The notes beneath the pieces were generated by a model, which searched no databases, was not told where the DNA came from, and was given only the letters and a program-made list of their open reading frames with translations. DNA of 64,000 nt, taken from assembly GCA_025934775.1 (NCBI GenBank), contig JAICWO010000010.1, positions 150,847-214,846 of the forward strand, given 5' to 3'. This stretch comes from Gemmatimonadaceae bacterium (GTDB lineage: Bacteria > Gemmatimonadota > Gemmatimonadetes > Gemmatimonadales > Gemmatimonadaceae). The stretch's first letter is position 1; the number at the start of each line of letters is the position of its first letter. Shown here in pieces: positions 25,782 through 35,622 of the stretch. The position numbers and the translations under genes are program-made.

Positions 25782-26714
25782 TCAGGATTTCACGATGATC
25801 AGGAACTTGGATGCTTCCCAGAAGCGCTCCGGCTGCTCGATGCGGATGCCACCGGTCAGCTTGCCGCCTTTCGAGCCGAGGGGCGACGCGAACGCCGGGT
25901 CTTGGCGCGAGAAGATCATGTACTCGCCCGCGGGGAAGTCGATCTGTCGATCGCGCAGGCGATCGATCCGAATGAACTTGGACGCGTCGAGCTGCCGCGC
26001 CGGCGCGGTCGGCCGTCCGCCCGCGATCAGGAAGCGGCGGTGGCCCTCCTCGACGAGGATACCCTGCTTCACGAGCTCGTCCTTCGTGCCGATCACGTAG
26101 TACGCCGTGTTCTTCTCGGTCGTGAGCTCGTTGACGGTGTCGCTGAGCGCGGCCTTCTCGCCCGCGAGCTGCACGTTGGCTTTGGTCGCCGTGTCGAGCT
26201 TGGAGCCGAGCGCGGCGATCTGTTGATTCTGCCTGGCGATCGTCGCCTCGTAATCCGCCTTCTGCTGCTCCACCGTCTGCCGCAGATCGGCGATCGTTTT
26301 CTCGTACTCCGCCACCTGCGCGACGAGCGTGGAGTCATGCTTCGACAGCCGGGCCGCACGTGCGCGGAGCGTCGCGACGCGCGCTTCGCTCGAGTCGAGC
26401 CTGGCGACGAGCTCGTGGATGCGATTCACCACCGCCGCGCGCTCCTCCTTGATCTCCGCGATGTCCGACTCGCTCGAGAGCTTGGTGTTGAGCTTGGCCG
26501 GCGGGTGCGACTTCAACTTCGTCATTTCGGTGTTGATGTCGTTCACGAACTGCGTTCCGGTCATGACTTCGGAGAGCAGCTCGTTCTTGATCGAGACGAG
26601 GGAATCGGTCCGCAGCGAATCGGCGTGAGCGAGCGTACGGAGCTGCTCCTTGGCCTGAGTGCCGCACGCGGCGAGCGCGACGAGGCAGGGGAGAACGACG
26701 CGAATGGGGCGCAT
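25782..26714 (-). CDS. Coiled-coil lipoprotein
   Basis: A 310-residue predicted lipoprotein: signal sequence VVLPCLVALAACG with lipobox LAAC. Residues ~60-200 are a long coiled coil (KSHPPAKLNTKLSSESDIAEIKEE... RQTVEQQKADYEATIARQ) with regular hydrophobic heptads. The C-terminal ~100 residues (AYYVIGTKDELVKQGILVEEG, FPAGEYMIFSR) form a separate globular part seen in other uncharacterised bacterial lipoproteins. It probably sits in the periplasm bound to a membrane. Function unknown. Confidence 0.75.
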   Translation of the reverse strand: MRPIRVVLPCLVALAACGTQAKEQLRTLAHADSLRTDSLVSIKNELLSEVMTGTQFVNDINTEMTKLKSHPPAKLNTKLSSESDIAEIKEERAAVVNRIHELVARLDSSEARVATLRARAARLSKHDSTLVAQVAEYEKTIADLRQTVEQQKADYEATIARQNQQIAALGSKLDTATKANVQLAGEKAALSDTVNELTTEKNTAYYVIGTKDELVKQGILVEEGHRRFLIAGGRPTAPARQLDASKFIRIDRLRDRQIDFPAGEYMIFSRQDPAFASPLGSKGGKLTGGIRIEQPERFWEASKFLIIVKS

Positions 26715-26745
26715 GGGTGGGAAGAGCGGGGGGTGGTCGGCGGGG

Positions 26746-27459
26746 TTATTGGACGCGGCCGGCGGGTAAAGAATACAACAATTCGATCGTGGCGCGATCG
26801 GCGGGGCTGAGCTGGTCCACCCGGACCAGCGCCGCCATGATGTCGCGCGGGTCGTCGCTGTGGCTCAATCCCAGCGCGTGACCAACCTCGTGCAGCGCGA
26901 TCGCGTGCATCTCTTCGGCGTTGAGCGCCATGCCGGTGCTCATGTGCATCGCGAGCGTGATGTCGCCGTCGGTGAGCCAGCCGTGGCGATCCGTACGCCA
27001 CGTGGTCGACCCAGTTTTGCGATCGAGGTGCTCGGTCCAGTGGACGCGCACGTCGGCGTCGCGCGGCGACGTCACGTACGTGAAGCGCACGGGGATGCCG
27101 GTCGCGGCCCAATCCGCGAACGCGTCGCGCACGGCGGACGGGAACGCGCCCCGCGCGCCGGCGACCATCGACGACGAATCGATCCAGATTCTGAGGGGCT
27201 GCGCGAGACGATTGGGCCAGCGCTCGATCGTGGAGTCGCGCTGCGACAGGCACTGGTCGATGTACGTGCCGCGCGAGCCGAGCAGGATGTCGTTCAGGTC
27301 AGGGCCGCGGGGCGCGATCGGCGCGAACGAATTGGCCAGCGATCCATTGTCGCCGGCGGCCGAATAGGACGTGGTGCAGTCCACGATCCCGGCGGTCGTC
27401 ACGAGTGCGACCGCGACTGTGAGCACGCGTCCCAGCGAGAGGGGCCTGCGAAACGGCAT
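26746..27459 (-). CDS. Matrixin-like zinc metalloprotease
   Basis: A 237-residue metzincin-type protease. The zinc motif HEVGHALGLSHSDD (H-E-x2-H-x2-G-x2-H) is complete, with catalytic glutamate, and is followed by DIMAALV in the position of the Met-turn. The N-terminus is hydrophobic (VLTVAVALVTTAGIVDCTTS) with a possible lipobox VDC, so it is exported and may be membrane-anchored. FADWAATGIPVRFTYV resembles the typical catalytic domain. It is next to other secreted peptidases. Confidence 0.9.
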   Translation of the reverse strand: MPFRRPLSLGRVLTVAVALVTTAGIVDCTTSYSAAGDNGSLANSFAPIAPRGPDLNDILLGSRGTYIDQCLSQRDSTIERWPNRLAQPLRIWIDSSSMVAGARGAFPSAVRDAFADWAATGIPVRFTYVTSPRDADVRVHWTEHLDRKTGSTTWRTDRHGWLTDGDITLAMHMSTGMALNAEEMHAIALHEVGHALGLSHSDDPRDIMAALVRVDQLSPADRATIELLYSLPAGRVQ

Positions 27460-27677
27460 TGTGGGTACAGCGAGGTAGGAGGGAGGCGGGAACTACAACC
27501 GGCTCGGAGCGAAGGGGGTGGTGCTCGCCGCCGAGGCCGTGTGCGGATTATACCCGTCGTGCGGTTCAAGGTTCTGACGACCGCACGGGGGGCGAGCAAC
27601 CGGAATGTGAAAAGATCACAGGCGCCGCGCGGAGAGGCGTCCTCAACCGCGCGGCGGCCACTGTCTCCCGTCAGCGT

Positions 27678-29969
27678 TCAGCGCGCGATCGCACCCCAGA
27701 TCAATGGATAGGTCGCCATCGATTGCCCGCGATACTGCGGACGAAATCCGTACAGCACCACGTGCCCGCGTCCGTGCCGCACGTCGACGAGCGCGGCCTT
27801 GCCGTTGAGCTTCGTGCCACCGAGGAGCCATCCCGAGAGCAGGGGATCGCCGGACGCGGGATAGGTCGCGATGGCCGTTGCAGAATTGGTATCAGTAATC
27901 TCGAATGCCGGCCCGTTCTCGAACCAGACCGCCGGCACGGGCGCCGTGACGCCGCTCGCGATCGGGCTCGTCCGATCGACGTCCACGGCGAGCAGCGAGC
28001 CGGGCGCGTAGAACGCGGTGTTCGGCACGCCGGCGAGCACGTTCTTCACCGGAAGCGACAGCCCCTCGATCAACGCGGTCGACGTGTTGTTGAACGCGAG
28101 CACCATTCCGCCGTTCGTCGCGAACCGATCGAGCGCCTGCATCGTCGCGTTCCCGGCGCCGCGCCCCGCACCGGCGCCTCGGCCGCCGCGGCCGCCCACC
28201 ACGCCGTCCGACACGATCACGACGTCGAATCGATCGTTGAGATTCGTGAGGTCAGCATCGGTCACCGTCGTGAACGGCACGTGGTAGTGATCGAGCAGCC
28301 AGCGCGTCCATCCTTCATCGATTGGTTCGAACGTGGCCGGCCGCAGCACGGCGATGCGCTTGCTCGCGACCGCCCGCGGCGCGTGGAAGGTTGGTTCCAC
28401 GACGGGCTTCACGATCGGCCCAGTCGCCGGCGCGTCGCCCATCACCTCCGCCGCATCGACCCCGAAGAGCAACGGAAGCGTTTGCGCGGTGACGTCGTAG
28501 GGCCGCTTCGGCGGTCCGCCGGGATACTCGAACAGATTCGGATAGTGCTGGCGCTCGAGCATCGTCTTGGCGTAGCCGCCGAACGGCTGCCGCGTGAGCA
28601 CCACGTAGCTGCCCGCCGGATGCGATTTGCCGTTGACCGAGACGGGCGCGGTCGCCTCACGGACTTCGACCTGTCCGTGCTGGAGCGTCCAGATCAGCCG
28701 CTCGAGCGCGAGGGTGTCGTGCTGATTTTTAGGAATCACGAAAGCCGATGGCCACGCGTCGCGGCCCCACGCCGGCTCCGGTCCGACGGCACGATCGCCG
28801 ATCGCCGCGTACCCCTCGAGCCACGAGCGCCGGTCGAGCGCCGCGTCCAGGAAGAGCGCCCAGCTCGCGGCGGTCTGGTAGCGCACGATGTCGCCGTACG
28901 TCCAATGGCCGCCCGGCCAGATTGACGGGAAGTTCCACGAGACCACGCGTGCGTCGTAGCCGCGGCCCGGCCCGAGCTTCTCGAACGGAATGTCCATTGG
29001 AGACGCGAGGCGCGCGCTCGCCGTCTCGGTGAGCAGCCGCGCGCCGCGATGGTAGAGCGAGTACTGCCGCGCGGGCGACCACTGGTCGTACGACGCATTG
29101 CTCGCGATCCCGGTGAAGCCCTGGTTCGTCATGCGGCGAACGATCGACATGCCGAGTCCATTCGTCGCCGCGGTGAGAATCGGGTCGATGTTCGGATCGA
29201 CGGGATCCATGTACGGCGGAATGAAGATGCGTCCCGAGTAGGAGCCCTGCTGGTGAATGTCGTTCACGATCTCCGGATCCCACGGCGTGTAGAGCGAATC
29301 CACCGTGTACCGCGTCTCGGGCTGCGTGAACGCGTACCAATCGCGATTGTCGTCGTGGCCGACGTATTTGGCGTAGAGCTCCGGCGGATCGCGCCCCTCG
29401 TTCGGGGTGCCGAGCGTCGAGCGGTAGTAGTCGCCGACGATGTCGACGCCGTCCGGATTCTGCGACGGCACGAGCATGATGATCGTGTTCGCGAGGATCG
29501 TTCTCGCTTCCGGATCGGCGGCGCGGGCAAGACGATCCGCGAGCACGATCGGCGTGGTGAATCCGCCCGACTCGTTCGAGTGGATGGACGACGTCACGAG
29601 AATGATGTTCTTCCCCTGCTCGAGCAGCGCCTCCCGCTCGCCCCGCTTCTCGAGTCGCGGGTCCATGAGCTTGCGCTGGATCTCGCGATAGTGCTCCAGA
29701 TTGGCGAGCGTGCTCGAGTCCGAGATGAACGCGACGATGAACGGCCGTCCGAGCGTCGTCTTGCCGAGCACGCGTACCGAGACGCGCGGGCTCGCCTGGT
29801 CGAGCGCCGTGAAGTAGTCGACGATTTGCTTCCAACTCGGCAGGTGCCGGTCGGCGCCGGGCGCGAACCCGAGAATGGATTCCGGCGTCGGGATCGCGTG
29901 CTGCGCGGCGGCGGGGAGCGCTGCGCTGGCCGAGAGAGCCAACGCCGCGAGCGAAATGCGAAGTCGCAT
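27678..29969 (-). CDS. M14 family zinc carboxypeptidase, secreted
   Basis: A 763-residue exported peptidase. A signal peptide (LAALALSASAALPAAAQ) is followed by an M14 catalytic domain (residues ~40-400). SSIHSNESGG carries the H-x2-E zinc ligands and NDIHQQG may hold the third His. SQNPDGVDIVG is another family landmark. The C-terminal ~350 residues form extra domains including a Gly-rich stretch (GGRGGRGAGAGRGAG). It may trim C-terminal residues from peptides or cell-wall stems; substrate unknown. Confidence 0.88.
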   Translation of the reverse strand: MRLRISLAALALSASAALPAAAQHAIPTPESILGFAPGADRHLPSWKQIVDYFTALDQASPRVSVRVLGKTTLGRPFIVAFISDSSTLANLEHYREIQRKLMDPRLEKRGEREALLEQGKNIILVTSSIHSNESGGFTTPIVLADRLARAADPEARTILANTIIMLVPSQNPDGVDIVGDYYRSTLGTPNEGRDPPELYAKYVGHDDNRDWYAFTQPETRYTVDSLYTPWDPEIVNDIHQQGSYSGRIFIPPYMDPVDPNIDPILTAATNGLGMSIVRRMTNQGFTGIASNASYDQWSPARQYSLYHRGARLLTETASARLASPMDIPFEKLGPGRGYDARVVSWNFPSIWPGGHWTYGDIVRYQTAASWALFLDAALDRRSWLEGYAAIGDRAVGPEPAWGRDAWPSAFVIPKNQHDTLALERLIWTLQHGQVEVREATAPVSVNGKSHPAGSYVVLTRQPFGGYAKTMLERQHYPNLFEYPGGPPKRPYDVTAQTLPLLFGVDAAEVMGDAPATGPIVKPVVEPTFHAPRAVASKRIAVLRPATFEPIDEGWTRWLLDHYHVPFTTVTDADLTNLNDRFDVVIVSDGVVGGRGGRGAGAGRGAGNATMQALDRFATNGGMVLAFNNTSTALIEGLSLPVKNVLAGVPNTAFYAPGSLLAVDVDRTSPIASGVTAPVPAVWFENGPAFEITDTNSATAIATYPASGDPLLSGWLLGGTKLNGKAALVDVRHGRGHVVLYGFRPQYRGQSMATYPLIWGAIAR

Positions 29970-30037
29970 GGAGTGTGATTGGCGGAGAGAGTCGGCATGA
30001 GATTACCGGTCTCCATGCGAGGCGGGAAGAGCCCCTC

Positions 30038-30649
30038 CTACGGCGTCGCCGTCACCACGGGTTGTCCGCTCCGCTCCGCCTGAAGCTTGGAGAGATCCAT
30101 CTGATGCGTGCGGAGGAACGCCGCGTTCTTGGACAACGTCGGCGTCGGCGGCGCGTCCTTTGGATTCTGCATGAACCGCTGGGCCGCCGCGATGGCGATC
30201 GACGCGACGAAGTAATCCTTCGTCGAGATACCGGCGCTCACGATCGCGTTGTTCACCTTCGGATTCGCCTCGAGGTACTTCAGGCCGGCGTCCGCGTCCG
30301 TCGACCCGGCGTCCGTGATGTTCGCCGCGAGATAGTTGCGCGCGCTCGAGTCGCGCGCCTCGAGGGCCGTGATGCTGTCCGCCGCCGCCATGAACTTGGC
30401 AAAGTTGTCGCTCGTGAGCTCGTACTCCGTCGCGTGCGTGACGCTCTTGGCGTCGGTGCGCGTGACCTGCACGCCCGGGCCGGACGCGGGTGTCGCGTTG
30501 CTCGTGTACAACGCGGCCGAGTCCACGTCGCCCGACGCGATGTGCTGCTTCTCGACTTTGGCCGCTCCGCGCGAGCACGCGCCGAGCGCCGCCAAGGCGG
30601 CCACAACCGCGAGTACTCGCGGAATCATTCTCGTTGCTTCGCTCCTCAT
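30038..30649 (-). CDS. Hypothetical lipoprotein
   Basis: A 203-residue predicted lipoprotein with signal sequence RVLAVVAALAALGAC and lipobox LGAC. The mature part is Ala/Asp/Ser-rich and helical (NFAKFMAAADSITALEARD). No domain recognised. A GGAG six bases upstream supports the ATG at 30649; a second ATG at 30628 is possible. It lies divergently from the large propeller gene. Confidence 0.7.
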   Translation of the reverse strand: MRSEATRMIPRVLAVVAALAALGACSRGAAKVEKQHIASGDVDSAALYTSNATPASGPGVQVTRTDAKSVTHATEYELTSDNFAKFMAAADSITALEARDSSARNYLAANITDAGSTDADAGLKYLEANPKVNNAIVSAGISTKDYFVASIAIAAAQRFMQNPKDAPPTPTLSKNAAFLRTHQMDLSKLQAERSGQPVVTATP

Positions 30650-30806
30650 GAGGCGCTCCACGTCTCGAGTCCGTCGCACAAAGCGCACAGCGCATGCCGC
30701 CGGCCTCTAGCGAGTGCGGGCGCGCCTCGTTCAGCTTGTAGGCGCGGCCGACGTACGCCGGCCGTGCACACGCGTGGTCGCCGTCTCCATCAGATGAGGT
30801 CCATTC

Positions 30807-33800
30807 ATGCGAGTTCGCTTACTCTCCGCGCTGGCGATCGTATCGCTCACGTCGGCGGGAGTGCTCGATGCGCAGGCCCGCGCGATCGCCGCGGGCCGCG
30901 CGCCCATGCTTCCCGCGGTCGATACCGCGCTGCTCCACGGCTTGAATTTCCGCAACGTCGGTCCGCCGCGCGGCGGTCGCGTGACGACCGTGACCGGCGT
31001 GCCCTCCGAGCCGCGCACGTTCTACATGGGCGTCGCGAGCGGCGGCGTGTTCCGCACGACGGACGGCGGCGCCTCGTGGGTGCCGATCACGGACGGCAAA
31101 GTGCCGCTCGGGTCGACCGGCTCGATCGCGGTGTCGGAGGTCGATCCGAGTGTGATCTACCTCGGCACGGGCTCGGACGACATCCGGAGCAACGTCTCCA
31201 CGGGCCACGGCGTGTACAAGTCGCGCGACGGCGGCAAGACGTGGAGCTTCATGGGGCTGTACGACGCCGGCCAGATCGGCGCCGTGCGGATCAATCCCCA
31301 CAATCCGGACATCGCGTTCGTCGCGGCCATCGGCAACGCGTTCAAGCCGAATGCGGAGCGCGGCGTATTCAAGACTTCTGATGGCGGCCGGACGTGGCGC
31401 AAGGTGCTCTACGTCTCGGACAGCGTGGGTGCGGCCGACCTCGAGCTCAATCCGTCGAATCCGGACGTCGTCTACGCCTGGATGTGGCGCGGCCAGCGCA
31501 AACCGTGGACGATCATCAGCGGCGCGGAGAACAGCGCGGGCGTCGGCTTCTACAAGAGCACGGACGCGGGCGAGCATTTCACGAAGATCGGCAACGGGCT
31601 GCCGACGGGACTCGTGGGGAAGGGCAACATCGCCGTCACGGCGGCGAACCCCGACCGCGTGTACGCGCTCGTCGAAGCGAAGCCGGGCGGCGGACTCTAT
31701 CGCTCCGAGGACCAGGGGAACAGCTGGAAGCAAATTAGTAACTTTGCGCAACTAATTACGCGTCCCTTCTACTACACCACCATCGGCGCGGATCCCACCA
31801 ACGCCAACGTCGTCTACGCGGGCGCCGAAAACTTCTACAAATCCACCGACGGCGGCGCGACCTGGTCCACGCTCCGCACGCCGCACGGCGACAATCACGA
31901 TATCTGGATCAGTCCGAAGGACGGCAAGACCATGATCCAGGCGAACGACGGCGGCGCCAACGTGTCGTTCGACGGCGGCCGCACGTGGTCGACGCAGATG
32001 AATCAGCCCACGGCCGAGATCTACGGCGTCTGGCTCGACAACCGATACCCGTACTGGCTCTACGGCGCGCAGCAGGACGCGAATACCGTGATCGTGCCGA
32101 GCCGCCAGGTGCCGGGGGAGACCGAAGCGTTCGAGCAGGGACCGGGCTGCGAGACGGGGCCGATCATGCCGCATCCCAAGAACCCCGGGATCGTGTACGG
32201 CGCGTGCAAGGGGCAGTTCTCGCGCATGTTCATGAACACGCGCCAGGAGCAGAATTACTGGGTCGGCGGCCAGTCGTTGTACGGCAACGACGCGAAGGAT
32301 CTCATCGATCGCTTTCAGCGCGTCTCGCCGATGGAGACGTCACAGTTCGACACGAGCGTGGTGTACTACGGATCGCAGTACGTGCATCGCTCGCACGACG
32401 GCGGCGTGACGTGGCAAACGATCTCGCCCGACCTCACGGCGCACCCGGCGTACGCGCAGGGCGGCAGCGGCGAGCCGATCACCCGCGACGTCACGGGCGA
32501 AGAGGTCTACAGCACGCTGTACGCGATCAGCGAGTCGAAGCTCGAGCCGGGGGTCATCTGGACCGGCTCGAACGACGGCCCGTTCTACGTCTCGCGCGAC
32601 AACGGCAAGAGCTGGAAGAACATCACGCCCAGGGACCTGCCGCCGGGCGGCCGCGTCCAGTACATCGAGACCTCGCCGCACCGCAAAGGCTCGGCGTACT
32701 TCGCCGTGTACCGCTATCTGCTGGGCGATTTCCAACCTTATATATATAAAACTGATAACTACGGCGCCACGTGGACGCGGCTCACCGACGGCAAGAACGG
32801 CATTCCCGCCGACTGGCCCACGCGCGTGGTGCGCGAGGACCCGGTGCGAGAAGGGCTGCTCTATGCCGGGACGGAGTTCGGGATGTTCATCTCCTACGAT
32901 GACGGCCGGCACTGGCAGCCGTTCCAGGCGAATCTGCCGAACGTGCCGATCACGGACATCAAGATCCACGACAACGATCTGATCGTGTCGACGCAGGGCC
33001 GGTCGATGTGGATCCTCGACGACGTGACGCCGCTCGAGCAGCTCGGCGCCCAGACCGCCGCGAGCGCCGCCGTGCTCTTCGCGCCGCGCGAGGCCATTCG
33101 CGCGCGGCCCGCGGGCCGCGGCGGATTTGGCGCGCCGGCCGCGCGCGGAGCGGCGGCTGGCCAGCCGGAGTTTCCGCCGCACGGCGCGACGATCAACTAC
33201 TACCTCGGCAGACCCGCGTCCGCTCCCGTCACGATCGAGATTCTCGACGCAAACGGGAAACCGGTGCGGACCTTCTCCAGCAACGGCACACCAGCCGCGA
33301 CGGAAGCAGCGGGGCCCGCGAACGAGGACGAAGCTCCGCCGGCGTTCCGCCGCGGTCCGGCACCAGTTCGCGTTCCGACGGCCGCCGGGATGCAGCGCAT
33401 CACGTGGGACTTCAACGACGCGTCCGGGCTCATGATGCCGCCCGGCCGGTACAACGTGAAGATGACGGTGGGCAACTGGACCAGCACGAAGCCGCTCACG
33501 CTGGTGATCGATCCGCGACTCACGGTGGATCACGTCACGACGGCCGATCTGCGCGAGCAGTACGAGCACAACGTGCGCATGCGCGAGATGGTCGCCGAGG
33601 TAGGGCGCGCGGCGAGCCGCGTCCGCGAAGCACGCACGCGACTTCGCGGCGAAGGCGCGGCCGCGGCCGACTCGCTCGCCAAGGTCGATGCGCTCGCGAC
33701 AACGCTCTTCGGGCCGGACGAAGGCGTTCGCTACGGCCGCCCGGGGCTGCAGACGCAGATCACGTATCTCGCCGGGATGACGGCGCGTGCCGATCAGCGG

Positions 33801-33896
33801 ATTGGGCGCGACGCGATCGCGCGGTACCAGACGCTGCGGAAGCAGCTCGATGTGCTGGAGGGGCAGGTGAACCGGGTGCTGGGGCCGGCGAAGTAA
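30807..33896 (+). CDS. Secreted Asp-box beta-propeller protein (sortilin/VPS10-like)
   Basis: A 1029-residue exported protein: signal peptide MRVRLLSALAIVSLTSAGVL, then a repeat array with about eleven Asp-box motifs of the S-x-D-x-G-x-T-W type (TTDGGASW, SRDGGKTW, TSDGGRTW, STDGGATW, SHDGGVTW, SRDNGKSW and others), which form a multi-bladed propeller like those of VPS10/sortilin and some glycosidases. The last ~250 residues hold a beta-rich domain and a helical tail. No catalytic residues can be assigned. Two AT-rich palindromic islands occur inside it, at 31734-31758 and 32738-32749. Confidence 0.87.
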   Translation: MRVRLLSALAIVSLTSAGVLDAQARAIAAGRAPMLPAVDTALLHGLNFRNVGPPRGGRVTTVTGVPSEPRTFYMGVASGGVFRTTDGGASWVPITDGKVPLGSTGSIAVSEVDPSVIYLGTGSDDIRSNVSTGHGVYKSRDGGKTWSFMGLYDAGQIGAVRINPHNPDIAFVAAIGNAFKPNAERGVFKTSDGGRTWRKVLYVSDSVGAADLELNPSNPDVVYAWMWRGQRKPWTIISGAENSAGVGFYKSTDAGEHFTKIGNGLPTGLVGKGNIAVTAANPDRVYALVEAKPGGGLYRSEDQGNSWKQISNFAQLITRPFYYTTIGADPTNANVVYAGAENFYKSTDGGATWSTLRTPHGDNHDIWISPKDGKTMIQANDGGANVSFDGGRTWSTQMNQPTAEIYGVWLDNRYPYWLYGAQQDANTVIVPSRQVPGETEAFEQGPGCETGPIMPHPKNPGIVYGACKGQFSRMFMNTRQEQNYWVGGQSLYGNDAKDLIDRFQRVSPMETSQFDTSVVYYGSQYVHRSHDGGVTWQTISPDLTAHPAYAQGGSGEPITRDVTGEEVYSTLYAISESKLEPGVIWTGSNDGPFYVSRDNGKSWKNITPRDLPPGGRVQYIETSPHRKGSAYFAVYRYLLGDFQPYIYKTDNYGATWTRLTDGKNGIPADWPTRVVREDPVREGLLYAGTEFGMFISYDDGRHWQPFQANLPNVPITDIKIHDNDLIVSTQGRSMWILDDVTPLEQLGAQTAASAAVLFAPREAIRARPAGRGGFGAPAARGAAAGQPEFPPHGATINYYLGRPASAPVTIEILDANGKPVRTFSSNGTPAATEAAGPANEDEAPPAFRRGPAPVRVPTAAGMQRITWDFNDASGLMMPPGRYNVKMTVGNWTSTKPLTLVIDPRLTVDHVTTADLREQYEHNVRMREMVAEVGRAASRVREARTRLRGEGAAAADSLAKVDALATTLFGPDEGVRYGRPGLQTQITYLAGMTARADQRIGRDAIARYQTLRKQLDVLEGQVNRVLGPAK

Positions 33897-33934
33897 AGTC
33901 GCGTAACGGCGCCTACCGGCGAGCGACAACCGCA

Positions 33935-34053
33935 GGTCGCTGTCGTTGTGCGTTTTCAGTTTTGCGTGATCCGTTGTCCAGATCGGGCATTCAGCCGAAC
34001 TGCAACGGGTCGACGGAAAAACGGAGAACTGAGAGCGGATTACGACAGCGACC
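33935..34053. repeat. Heptad-repeat dyad F
   Basis: Between the convergent propeller and deacetylase genes. The outer arms GGTCGCTGTCGT (33935-33946) and ACGACAGCGACC (34042-34053) pair perfectly. Inside them both arms continue as 7-base units (TGCGTTT, TCAGTTT and TGCGTGA on the left; complements of TCCGCTC, TCAGTTC and TCCGTTT on the right), giving imperfect arms of about 35 bases. Confidence 0.65.
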
Positions 34054-34069
34054 GGCGCGCGGGACTCGT

Positions 34070-34798
34070 TTAGAAAATCCTCATCCGTTCCCGCCGCAAC
34101 TTCCCCAGGAGCTCCTCCGCCGTCCATCCCGGCTCGACCTTGATCCGGTAGAGCCCGAACGGATTGGTGCGGCGGGAGCTCGTGCGGCCGCCGCCGCGGA
34201 GCGCGGCGCGGTAGCCCGCTTCGCGCGCGAGCGCGCGGACGGTTCGGCTCTGATTGCTGTAGGGATACGCGAACACGTCCGGCGCGCGGCCCAGCACCTG
34301 CTCGAGCCGCTCGCGCGAGCGACGCAGCTCGTCGCGGGCGCGATCCGGCGCGATGCGCGCGAGTGGAGGATGCGTCACGCTATGTGCGCCGAACGCCACA
34401 CCCTCGTCTTGCAGCGCGCAGAGTTGCTCGGCGTCGAGCAGCCGCTCCTGCGGCTCGTCCGCGTCCCAGACGTTCGTTCCGCCGATCTGGCCGGAGACGA
34501 TGAACATCAGCGCACCCAGGCCGCGCGCGCGAAGGACCGGCCACGCGTTCCGCGCGAAGCAAGTGTAGCCGTCGTCGAACGTGATGATCACCGGCCGCTC
34601 GGGAATATGCGCCGCGCGGCCGTCGCGATACGCGAGCCAGTCCGCGACCGTGATCGAGCGATACCCGGATTCGACCAGCGCATCCATCTGCTGCTCGAAA
34701 CGCTCCGGGCTCACGTAGTTTCCAACGCGCCGGACGCCGGGTCGCAGCTCGTCGACCTTGTGGTACATCAGGATCGGGAGCTTCACCCGTCGCCGCAT
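34070..34798 (-). CDS. Polysaccharide deacetylase (NodB domain)
   Basis: A 242-residue carbohydrate esterase family 4 type protein. PVIITFDDGYTC contains the catalytic and metal-binding Asp pair (TFDD motif), and GAHSVTHP provides the H-(S/T)-x-x-H metal ligands. No signal peptide is evident, so it could be cytoplasmic or use another N-terminus. Its start overlaps the end of the glycosyltransferase gene by 16 bases, so both probably act on one surface polysaccharide or lipopolysaccharide. Confidence 0.9.
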   Translation of the reverse strand: MRRRVKLPILMYHKVDELRPGVRRVGNYVSPERFEQQMDALVESGYRSITVADWLAYRDGRAAHIPERPVIITFDDGYTCFARNAWPVLRARGLGALMFIVSGQIGGTNVWDADEPQERLLDAEQLCALQDEGVAFGAHSVTHPPLARIAPDRARDELRRSRERLEQVLGRAPDVFAYPYSNQSRTVRALAREAGYRAALRGGGRTSSRRTNPFGLYRIKVEPGWTAEELLGKLRRERMRIF

Positions 34799-35622
34799 TC
34801 GCTCCGCGTCGCCAGGAACGCGTACTTGAGAAACGCGGCGAATGCGCCGAGCGCGGCGACGACGAGGCCGACCAATCCGTCGCGCCAGCCGGAAAAGACG
34901 ACGTAGTCACGCACGAAGCGCCATGCGGGCCGGAGCGCGATCGCCGCGTACCCGGCCCGGCGGCCGCGCGCATGGAGATCGTCCGCGCCCCAGCGGGCGT
35001 ACTTCACGATCTTCGCCACGTGATGCGCGATGTCGCGATACGGCTCGTGCACGATCGTTCCCGTGAGCGTCCCAACGTCATTGATCGGCTCGAGATGCTC
35101 GTGCACGCGGCAGCAGCGGTAGCGCCGCTCGCGCGTGAACAGACGCACGTGCCAGTCGCGTCCCCATGGGCCGTAGCGAAGCTCGCGGCCGAGGTAGCGA
35201 TTCCTAAACTTCATGCGATACGCGGCATGCGCACGAGCGCCGGCCACCACCACCTGCCCGATTTCCGCGCGCAGCTGCGCGGACACCTGCTCATCGGCGT
35301 CGAGGGCGAGAATCCAGTGGTTGGCCGCGGCTTCGATGCCCGCGTTCCGCTGCGCGGCGATCGTCTGGCCCTCCACCGTGATCACGCGCGCGCCAGCGGC
35401 AGCGGCCAGCGTCGGTGTGCCGTCGCTCGAGCCGCCGTCGACCACGATCACTTCATCGGCCCAATCGAGCTCGCTCACGACGCGCTCAATCCGCTCGGCT
35501 TCGTTCAGCGTCGGGATGACGACGCTGAGTGGAGCTCGGGCGCGCGCGGCGGGGCCGGCGCGGTGCGCAGGCCAATCGCCGATACGGATGTTGACAGGAA
35601 CGCGGAGGGGTGGGGCGGACAT
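34783..35622 (-). CDS. Family 2 glycosyltransferase (WaaE/KdtX-like)
   Basis: A 279-residue GT-A glycosyltransferase. LSVVIPTLNEAERI and EVIVVDGGSSDGT are the nucleotide-sugar binding strands, and ALDADEQ is the metal-binding D-x-D-type motif. The C-terminal half (FRNRYLGRELRYGPWGRDWHVRLF) is typical of WaaE-type enzymes that add glucose to the lipopolysaccharide core. A hydrophobic helix near the end (LVGLVVAALGAFAAFL) may anchor it to the inner membrane. The ATG at 35622 is chosen over an in-frame extension to 35706 without conserved sequence. Confidence 0.88.
   Translation of the reverse strand: MSAPPLRVPVNIRIGDWPAHRAGPAARARAPLSVVIPTLNEAERIERVVSELDWADEVIVVDGGSSDGTPTLAAAAGARVITVEGQTIAAQRNAGIEAAANHWILALDADEQVSAQLRAEIGQVVVAGARAHAAYRMKFRNRYLGRELRYGPWGRDWHVRLFTRERRYRCCRVHEHLEPINDVGTLTGTIVHEPYRDIAHHVAKIVKYARWGADDLHARGRRAGYAAIALRPAWRFVRDYVVFSGWRDGLVGLVVAALGAFAAFLKYAFLATRSECGDG

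Noticed and set aside
32340..34127. A 595-codon minus-strand frame
   Set aside because: Antisense to the propeller gene, no conserved motif, and it crosses the repeat dyad F.
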